A stretch of 64,000 bases of DNA, from positions 15,772,001 through 15,836,000 of the forward strand of contig NC_079489.1 in NCBI RefSeq assembly GCF_020520425.1, written 5' to 3'. The DNA comes from Spinacia oleracea (Eukaryota; Streptophyta; Magnoliopsida; Caryophyllales; Amaranthaceae). The translations under genes and the position numbers were made by a program. Positions 63,849 to 64,000 of this stretch are shown here, in pieces. Below the pieces are notes generated by a model that worked only from the letters and a program-made list of their open reading frames with translations, was not told the origin of the DNA and did not search any database. Within the stretch, counting starts at the first letter, position 1. The number at the start of each line of letters is the position of its first letter.

Positions 63849-64000
63849 ATTAATAACGCCTGAATTCAAGGAGGAGGAGGAGGAGGAGTTATTGGTGGTG
63901 GCATGCAGGGGTGGGTGGTGGTGGCCCCTCATTTGTTGAAGCTTTAGGTTTTATTTTCTTATAGTTTCTAAGACTAACTCACTCACCACTGTCATAGCAA

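Overview
This is nuclear DNA of a flowering plant, most likely a eudicot. It is AT-rich, has multi-exon genes with GT..AG introns, and carries a plastid-type ornithine carbamoyltransferase, a plant PR-1 protein and many plant transposable elements. Recurrent short 'acggagta' blocks remind me of Amaranthaceae/Caryophyllales, but that is only an impression. No bacterial, organellar, CRISPR or operon features were seen.

Genes. (1) Positions 1473-16383, plus strand: a ten-exon gene whose phases close perfectly to 696 codons. It encodes a conserved plant protein of unknown role ending in a double-stranded-RNA-binding-like domain, and its introns are full of transposon debris. (2) Positions 23734-29128, plus: five-exon chloroplast ornithine carbamoyltransferase (376 aa). 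(3) Positions 31375-31866, plus: intronless secreted PR-1/CAP protein (163 aa). (4) Positions 58069-59968, minus: four-exon gene resembling plant DUF3615-type proteins, one base out of frame in exon 3. Two decayed papain-like protease copies lie at 42825-43647 and 55681-56806.

Mobile DNA dominates the rest. Three Helitron ends with hairpin and CTAGT-type termini are visible on the minus strand. One complete Helitron (22080-23499) ends about 28 bp upstream of the OTC TATA-like box. Another (60305-62356) sits inside an L1 LINE endonuclease frame, which reads through in frame if the Helitron is removed. A 4.0-kb solo LTR (17954-21949) with perfect 5-bp target duplications interrupts a further Helitron 5' end. 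At 45626-55078 a second solo LTR contains a young gag-only LTR element (46137-52577) with two 1708-bp LTRs, a tRNA-Asp primer site, and an extra truncated PBS-gag copy beyond its 3' LTR. There are also several Stowaway MITEs, one Tourist-like, one Mutator-type and one hAT-type MITE, foldback elements, RTE and L1 LINE ends and SINE-like pieces.

The most interesting signals are: the heat-shock-element cluster in a Copia-like LTR inside intron 2 of gene 1; the repeated 9-mer upstream of the TATA box in the young LTR element; the tandem partial copy of that element; the Helitron at the OTC promoter; the Helitron-split LINE; a perfect 25-bp hairpin 0.5 kb downstream of OTC; and the one-base frameshift in the DUF3615-like gene. 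I found no clearly new multi-gene system.
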